Positions 5,800 through 9,262 of a DNA stretch of 9,262 nucleotides are shown in pieces. The notes under the pieces were generated by a model. The model saw only the letters and a program-made list of their open reading frames with translations. It had not been told where the DNA came from and ran no database searches. Both the position numbers and the translations under genes were made by a program. The stretch's first letter is position 1. Every line of letters begins with the position of its first letter. This DNA comes from Prevotellaceae bacterium. GTDB taxonomy: Bacteria > Bacteroidota > Bacteroidia > Bacteroidales > UBA932. The stretch is from the NCBI GenBank assembly GCA_031259225.1, contig JAIRLT010000175.1, positions 1-9,262 of the forward strand. The letters are read 5' to 3'.

Positions 5800-6691
5800 A
5801 CGTGTAGCGTACTTTCTGCCCTATGCGCAAAATACTTTTTCGGGAAATCTTATTTAACCGGCACAGCCTGCTAACGGGGATGCCGGTTTTTTGGGCAATA
5901 CGCCCTAATGTATCGCCTTTGCGCACCGTCCACACGCGTATTCTTTCGATGTCTTTGATATAATCGAAATGCTTGGCGGTAAGGTAAAGGGTGTCGCCGA
6001 GGGTGGTACACCGCTCAAAATCGATGATGTTTGTAGGGTTGATAGCGACGCCCAGGTAACGAAGTTCATAATGCAGATGCGGTCCTGTCGAACGACCTGT
6101 ACTGCCGCCCCAGCCGATAAGTTCGCCGGATTTCAGCGGCTGGTTGGGCGTTACCAAGAGTTTGCTCAGGTGTGCGTAAATGGTTTCCAAACCGTTGTAA
6201 TGCCGCACAACCGCATAATTGCCGTATGTTTTACTGCGCCGTGCAATGCGTACTATCCCGTCAAAAGCGCAAAGCACCGAGTCGCCGCGTTTTAATCGCA
6301 GGTCAATGCCATAGTGATGCCGCCATTTGCGGAAACCGAAGTGGGACGTAACGCGGTTGTTTACCGGATGGCAATAGCCGGAAAGATTGATGGTAACCGT
6401 GTCCGGCATATCAACCAGCCGTATGTCATACGGATTGACTTTCTCGCTTGTCCAGATTTTATAGATCGAATGAGCGGGAAACACATCATCCGCAACGGCG
6501 ACAGTCATCGGATTGACGGCGTCGCCCGGGTCTTCGTCCAGCGAGGCGGGTTCTGCTTCATCGTCCAGTACAATGCCGGTATATAAACTGTCTGTGGGGT
6601 ACAGCAATTCTTGGACTGCCGGTTGCGCCCGGGTGTGGAGCGCCACAAGTGTCAATAAAACGGGGATGGTGAATAGCCAATGTTTATGCAT
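5798..6691 (-). CDS. Secreted M23 metallopeptidase with C-terminal LysM domain
   Basis: 297 residues. The N-terminus has a signal peptide (hydrophobic residues about 5-18, likely cleavage near HTRA-QPAV at 22/23) and no lipobox cysteine. A disordered acidic linker (about 40-70) precedes a LytM/M23 domain at roughly 108-225: VTSHFGFRKWRHHYGIDLR carries zinc ligands H126 and D130, YAHL gives H174, and PHLHYE gives H205/H207. All expected zinc and catalytic residues are therefore present and the enzyme should be active. The LysM domain (252-296, VWTVRKGDTLGRIAQKTGIPVSRLCRLN) binds peptidoglycan. The likely role is periplasmic or surface hydrolysis of peptide cross-links during growth or division. 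The start ATG (6691-6689) overlaps the gyrB stop by 8 nt, so it is probably coupled to gyrB. LysM at the C-terminus is a less common order. Confidence 0.94.
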   Translation of the reverse strand: MHKHWLFTIPVLLTLVALHTRAQPAVQELLYPTDSLYTGIVLDDEAEPASLDEDPGDAVNPMTVAVADDVFPAHSIYKIWTSEKVNPYDIRLVDMPDTVTINLSGYCHPVNNRVTSHFGFRKWRHHYGIDLRLKRGDSVLCAFDGIVRIARRSKTYGNYAVVRHYNGLETIYAHLSKLLVTPNQPLKSGELIGWGGSTGRSTGPHLHYELRYLGVAINPTNIIDFERCTTLGDTLYLTAKHFDYIKDIERIRVWTVRKGDTLGRIAQKTGIPVSRLCRLNKISRKSILRIGQKVRYT

Positions 6692-8654
6692 CTATTTTAG
6701 CATATTTAGCATGTGTTTCGATAAATTCACGGCGCGGCGGCACTTCGTCGCCCATTAACATGGAGAAGATACGGTCAGCCTCGGCGGCATTTTCGATAGT
6801 TATCTGGCGCAGCACGCGGAAGGCGGGATCCATGGTGGTACTCCACAACTGGTCGGGGTTCATTTCCCCCAACCCTTTGTAACGTTGCACGGGCACTTCC
6901 TTACCTTTGCCGATGCGTTCTATGGCGGCGATGCGTTCTTCTTCCGTCCAGCAATATTGTTCTTCTTTTCCTTTTTTCACCAAATAGAGCGGGGGCGTAG
7001 CAATATAAAGGTATCCATTCTTTATCAAATCCTGCATGTGGCGGAAGAAGAAAGTCATAATCAGCGTAGCGATATGACTGCCGTCCACGTCGGCGTCGGT
7101 CATGATAATGATTTTGTGGTAGCGAAGTTTGGATATGTTCAGCGCCTTGCTGTCTTCTTCGGTACCTACCGTAACGCCGAGGGCGGTATAGATATTGCGT
7201 ATTTCTTCGCTTTCGAAGATTTTATGTTCCATAGCTTTTTCGACATTCAGGATTTTCCCGCGCAAAGGCAATATGGCTTGGAATGTACGGTCGCGCCCCG
7301 ATTTGGCTGAGCCGCCGGCGGAATCCCCTTCGACGAGGTAAATCTCACATTTGGCGGGGTCGCGGTCAGAACAGTCGGCGAGTTTACCGGGCAATCCCGA
7401 GCCAGACATCACCGTTTTACGCTGCACCAGTTCCCGTGCTTTGCGGGCGGCGTGGCGGGCGGTAGCGGCAAGGATAACTTTATCGATAATCAATTTGGCG
7501 TCTTTGGGATTTTCTTCCAGGTAATTGTTCAGCGCTTCGCTCACTGCTTGCGACACGGCGGCGGTTACTTCATTGTTGCCTAATTTCGTTTTTGTTTGCC
7601 CTTCAAACTGCGGTTCGCCCACTTTCACGGAAATCACGGCGGTCAAGCCTTCGCGGAAGTCGGCGGGGTCAATTTCAAATTGCAGGCGCGACAACATGCC
7701 GGTTTTGTCGGCATAGCTTTTCAGCGTGGTGGTCAATCCGCGGCGGAAGCCCGAAAGGTGCGTGCCGCCTTCGATAGTATTGATATTATTCACGTACGAA
7801 TGCACGTTTTCGCTGAAACCGGTATTATATTGCATTGCCACTTCTATCGGCAAGCCTGTTTTTTCGGTTTCCAAATAAATCGGTTTGTCCGTAAGTTTTT
7901 CGCGCGTGCCGTCGAGGTAAGCGACAAATTCCAGCAGTCCCCGTTCCGAGTAAAACCGGTCGGAGCGGTAATGCTTTTCGGTTTCATTTTCATTTTCCGT
8001 CCATTCGCGCTTATCTGTTAGCGTAAGGTAGATCCCCTTGTTCAGGAACGCCAGTTCGCGCAGGCGCGTGGACAATACGTCATAGTCATATTTCGTAGTA
8101 AGGGTAAAAATACTTTCATCGGGTTTGAACGTGATAGTCGTACCCGTGCGGTCGGACGCGCCGACTTCCTTTACGTCGTATTGCGGGATACCGTAATGGT
8201 ATTCCTGCCGGAAGATTTTCCCTTCGCGGTGAATTTCCGCCGTAAGTACCGATGACAGGGCATTCACGCACGACACGCCCACGCCATGCAAGCCGCCCGA
8301 CACTTTATAACTTCCCTTGTCGAACTTACCGCCGGCATGCAGCACGGTCAGCACGACTTCCAGCGCCGATTTGCCTTCCTTTTGCATGATATCGGTGGGG
8401 ATACCACGACCATCGTCGGAAACGGTAACCGAATTATTTTCATTGATGGTAACATCGATATGTTTGCAATAGCCGGCAAGGGCTTCGTCTATGGAATTAT
8501 CAACAACTTCGTAAACCAGGTGATGCAATCCGCGCGAGCCAATGTCGCCGATATACATCGACGGGCGTTTGCGCACGGCTTCCAAGCCTTCCAGTACCTG
8601 AATGTTTTCTGCCGAATAGCCGGTGGCGGCTACGTTCTTTTCTTGCTCTGTCAT
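6684..8654 (-). CDS. gyrB: DNA gyrase subunit B
   Basis: 656 residues from ATG 8654-8652. This is the ATPase/TOPRIM subunit of gyrase, which with GyrA introduces negative supercoils. The GHKL ATPase domain includes VYEVVDNSIDEALAG (48-61; E49 catalytic, N53 binds Mg-ATP), DDGRGIP (80-86), and LHAGGKFDKGSYKVSGGLHGVG (105-126). The transducer domain covers about 225-405. TOPRIM shows YLVEGDSAGGSAKSGRDR (439-456; E442) and IIMTDADVDGSH (516-527; D520, D522, D524). The C-terminal QRYKGLGEMNPDQLWSTTMDP (590-610) is a GyrB signature and argues against ParE. There is no E. coli-type 170-residue insert, as expected outside Proteobacteria. An upstream in-frame TTG at 8684 lies in the promoter -7 box and is rejected as the start. 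Confidence 0.97.
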   Translation of the reverse strand: MTEQEKNVAATGYSAENIQVLEGLEAVRKRPSMYIGDIGSRGLHHLVYEVVDNSIDEALAGYCKHIDVTINENNSVTVSDDGRGIPTDIMQKEGKSALEVVLTVLHAGGKFDKGSYKVSGGLHGVGVSCVNALSSVLTAEIHREGKIFRQEYHYGIPQYDVKEVGASDRTGTTITFKPDESIFTLTTKYDYDVLSTRLRELAFLNKGIYLTLTDKREWTENENETEKHYRSDRFYSERGLLEFVAYLDGTREKLTDKPIYLETEKTGLPIEVAMQYNTGFSENVHSYVNNINTIEGGTHLSGFRRGLTTTLKSYADKTGMLSRLQFEIDPADFREGLTAVISVKVGEPQFEGQTKTKLGNNEVTAAVSQAVSEALNNYLEENPKDAKLIIDKVILAATARHAARKARELVQRKTVMSGSGLPGKLADCSDRDPAKCEIYLVEGDSAGGSAKSGRDRTFQAILPLRGKILNVEKAMEHKIFESEEIRNIYTALGVTVGTEEDSKALNISKLRYHKIIIMTDADVDGSHIATLIMTFFFRHMQDLIKNGYLYIATPPLYLVKKGKEEQYCWTEEERIAAIERIGKGKEVPVQRYKGLGEMNPDQLWSTTMDPAFRVLRQITIENAAEADRIFSMLMGDEVPPRREFIETHAKYAKIDA

Positions 8655-8681
8655 GTATGGATATGTTAAAATATAAGGGCG

Positions 8682-8712
8682 CAAAGGTACAAAAAAAATG
8701 CTGCTTTTGCAA
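8682..8712 (-). promoter_or_regulatory. gyrB promoter (TTG-N20-TACCTTTG)
   Basis: On the complement, TTG (8712-8710) and TACCTTTG (8689-8682) are separated by 20 nt, a close match to the Bacteroidota -33/-7 promoter. Transcription would start near 8675, giving a leader of about 20 nt before the ATG at 8654. It likely drives gyrB and the coupled M23 gene. Confidence 0.75.
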
Positions 8713-8760
8713 TCGTTTTTTTAAGTTTTACCATGGGCAAATTCAAGTACCGATGGAATG

Positions 8761-8800
8761 ATTTAAAGATTTCAAAATTCAAAGATTTCAAGATTTCAAA
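8761..8800. repeat. 8-bp tandem array, five units (ATTTCAAA-like)
   Basis: Five consecutive octamers start at 8761, 8769, 8777, 8785 and 8793. Units are ATTTAAAG, ATTTCAAA, ATTCAAAG, ATTTCAAG and ATTTCAAA. It lies about 50 bp upstream of the gyrB promoter. Confidence 0.85.
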
Positions 8801-8852
8801 AAAAACCGCCGGTAAGTTTCCTTACTGCCAATTCTTCTTTGCACCCAGTTTT

Positions 8853-8887
8853 AAGGGCAAAGGGTGAAGGGTAAAAGGTGAAGGGGG
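8853..8887. repeat. 7-bp tandem array, five units (AAGGGTG-like)
   Basis: Five heptamers start at 8853, 8860, 8867, 8874 and 8881. Units are AAGGGCA, AAGGGTG, AAGGGTA, AAAGGTG and AAGGGGG. The sequence is strongly purine-biased on the plus strand and unlike its neighbouring arrays. Confidence 0.85.
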
Positions 8888-8902
8888 GCTAACGCAGGAA
8901 CA

Positions 8903-8942
8903 ATTTACATATTTACGGATTTACAGGTTTACAGATTTCGGC
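8903..8942. repeat. 8-bp tandem array, five units (ATTTACAG-like)
   Basis: Octamers start at 8903, 8911, 8919, 8927 and 8935: ATTTACAT, ATTTACGG, ATTTACAG, GTTTACAG, with a decayed last unit ATTTCGGC. It begins 15 nt after the AAGGGTG array. Confidence 0.85.
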
Positions 8943-8953
8943 TGACGCCGGCT

Positions 8954-8985
8954 AATGTGAAAATGTGGAAATGTGAAGATGAGGC
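8954..8985. repeat. 8-bp tandem array, three units plus a decayed fourth (AATGTGAA)
   Basis: Units are AATGTGAA (8954), AATGTGGA (8962) and AATGTGAA (8970), then a weaker GATGAGGC (8978). The last unit runs into the left arm of the inverted repeat at 8983. Confidence 0.75.
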
Positions 8986-9054
8986 TGCCGCGCCAGCACA
9001 ATTCCCAATTCCCAATTCACAATTTCTAATTTCTAATTGGCTGGCGCGCCCGCC
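8983..9054. repeat. GC-rich 15-bp inverted repeat enclosing a 7-bp array
   Basis: The left arm 8983-8997 and right arm 9040-9054 are complementary at 13 of 15 positions, including a perfect 9-bp core CGCGCCAGC/GCTGGCGCG. Pairing can continue inward through AATTG at 9035-9039 with one bulged base. The loop is a 42-nt stretch made almost wholly of heptamer units. No T-tract and no flanking gene end argue against a simple terminator. Confidence 0.75.
8999..9040. repeat. 7-bp tandem array, six units (CAATTCC to TAATTTC)
   Basis: Six heptamers start at 8999, 9006, 9013, 9020, 9027 and 9034, with a shared AATT core. They drift from CAATTCC at the left to TAATTTC and TAATTGG at the right. The array fills the loop of the GC-rich inverted repeat. 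Confidence 0.85.
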
Positions 9055-9055
9055 T

Positions 9056-9072
9056 AATTCATAACTCATAAC
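9056..9072. repeat. 7-bp array cut by the insertion sequence
   Basis: AATTCAT (9056-9062), AACTCAT (9063-9069) and the beginning of a third unit AAC (9070-9072), which stops exactly at the IS left end at 9073. Only 2.4 units are visible. Confidence 0.6.
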
Positions 9073-9121
9073 GGCTTTGTTGCAACGCTAAGTAAAATAT
9101 AAAAGATAGGGTTATTGGCAG

Positions 9122-9129
9122 TATATTTG
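9122..9129 (+). promoter_or_regulatory. Possible -7 element of the IS transposase
   Basis: TATATTTG matches TAnnTTTG and lies 26 nt before the transposase ATG. No TTG stands at the right distance upstream, so it is a half-site call. Confidence 0.4.
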
Positions 9130-9155
9130 TATTTGAAACCAAAAAATACAGATAC

Positions 9156-9262
9156 ATGAATACACCCCCAACAACCCTCGCCAAAGGTAAGTATAAAATT
9201 AGGAATTGGCAAACTTATAACAAAAGTATGTGTCAACGCGTCAGTTTAACATATTGGATATC
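9156..9262 (+). CDS. IS5-family transposase, N-terminal 35 codons
   Basis: Open frame from ATG 9156 to the window edge, 35 complete codons. After a short leader (MNTPPTTLAKG) the residues KYKIRNWQTYNKSMCQR and SLTYWI match the invariant N-terminus of IS903-type transposases (K-x-K-I-x-N-W-x-x-Y-N-x-x-L-x-x-R-G-x-L-T-x-W). Position 29 is V, where the family normally has G. The DDE catalytic domain lies outside the window, so activity cannot be judged. Confidence 0.88.
   Translation, partial: MNTPPTTLAKGKYKIRNWQTYNKSMCQRVSLTYWI

Larger units (their letters stand above)
9073..9262 (+). mobile_element. IS5-family (IS903-like) insertion sequence, left end
   Basis: The element begins with GGCTTTGTTGCAACGCTA, which matches the start of IS903-group terminal inverted repeats (GGCTTTGTTG). 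It is followed by a short leader and a transposase start at 9156. The right end is outside the window, so neither the matching inverted repeat nor the target duplication can be seen. If this is IS903-like, the 9 bp at 9064-9072 (ACTCATAAC) are the expected left copy of the duplication. Confidence 0.85.

Noticed and set aside
6885..8669. Several plus-strand open frames of 60-141 codons opposite gyrB
   Set aside because: They are shadows of gyrB. Their products resemble no known protein and have no promoter or start context.
8801..8852. GTAAG/CTTAC short inverted repeat upstream of gyrB
   Set aside because: A 5-bp match in AT-rich DNA is expected by chance and it is not aligned to any promoter or gene end.
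8761..9072. CRISPR array
   Set aside because: The units are 7-8 bp, directly adjacent with no spacers, and differ between arrays; no cas gene is in view.

Overview
The window reads as chromosome of a member of the Bacteroidota, probably a Bacteroidales-type anaerobe. Three things point there. GyrB, thymidine kinase, RsmI and the YgiQ-type protein all carry the Bacteroidales flavour of their families. Several genes are preceded by the Bacteroidota promoter signature (-7 TAnnTTTG, with a TTG about 19-20 nt upstream at the two best sites). Translation starts lack Shine-Dalgarno sequences and have A/T-rich leaders instead. A paired phosphate butyryltransferase and butyrate kinase suggest acyl-phosphate (butyrate or branched-chain) fermentation with ATP formation. 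The species cannot be named from sequence alone.

Layout from left to right. (1) 1-532, minus: 5' part of a YgiQ/UPF0313 radical SAM protein running off the left edge. (2) 533-764: divergent regulatory region with two hairpins and outward promoter motifs. (3) 765-2812, plus: ptb-buk operon, with a short 7-bp tandem array filling the second half of the gap between them. (4) 2850-3416, minus: tdk, convergent with buk and divergent from the next unit; tdk and that unit share a 44-bp gap with facing -7 motifs. (5) 3461-5770, plus: a coiled-coil protein of unknown function, rsmI (stop and start overlap as TGATG), and a membrane-anchored protein with three helix-hairpin-helix modules. (6) 5798-8654, minus: gyrB followed by a LysM-bearing M23 peptidase whose start overlaps the gyrB stop by 8 nt. 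A 10-bp inverted repeat at 5762-5799 covers the facing gene ends. (7) 8713-9072: non-coding stretch packed with six different 7- or 8-bp tandem arrays, one enclosed by a GC-rich inverted repeat. (8) 9073-9262: left end and first 35 codons of an IS5-family (IS903-like) insertion sequence, which appears to have landed inside the last array.

Most of the window is ordinary housekeeping content: nucleotide salvage, rRNA methylation, DNA supercoiling and cell-wall remodelling. The least explained part is the set of short-period arrays, all different in sequence but alike in period and copy number, in the gyrB-IS gap and again between ptb and buk. I see no CRISPR array, tRNA, rRNA, or recognisable defence or biosynthetic system.
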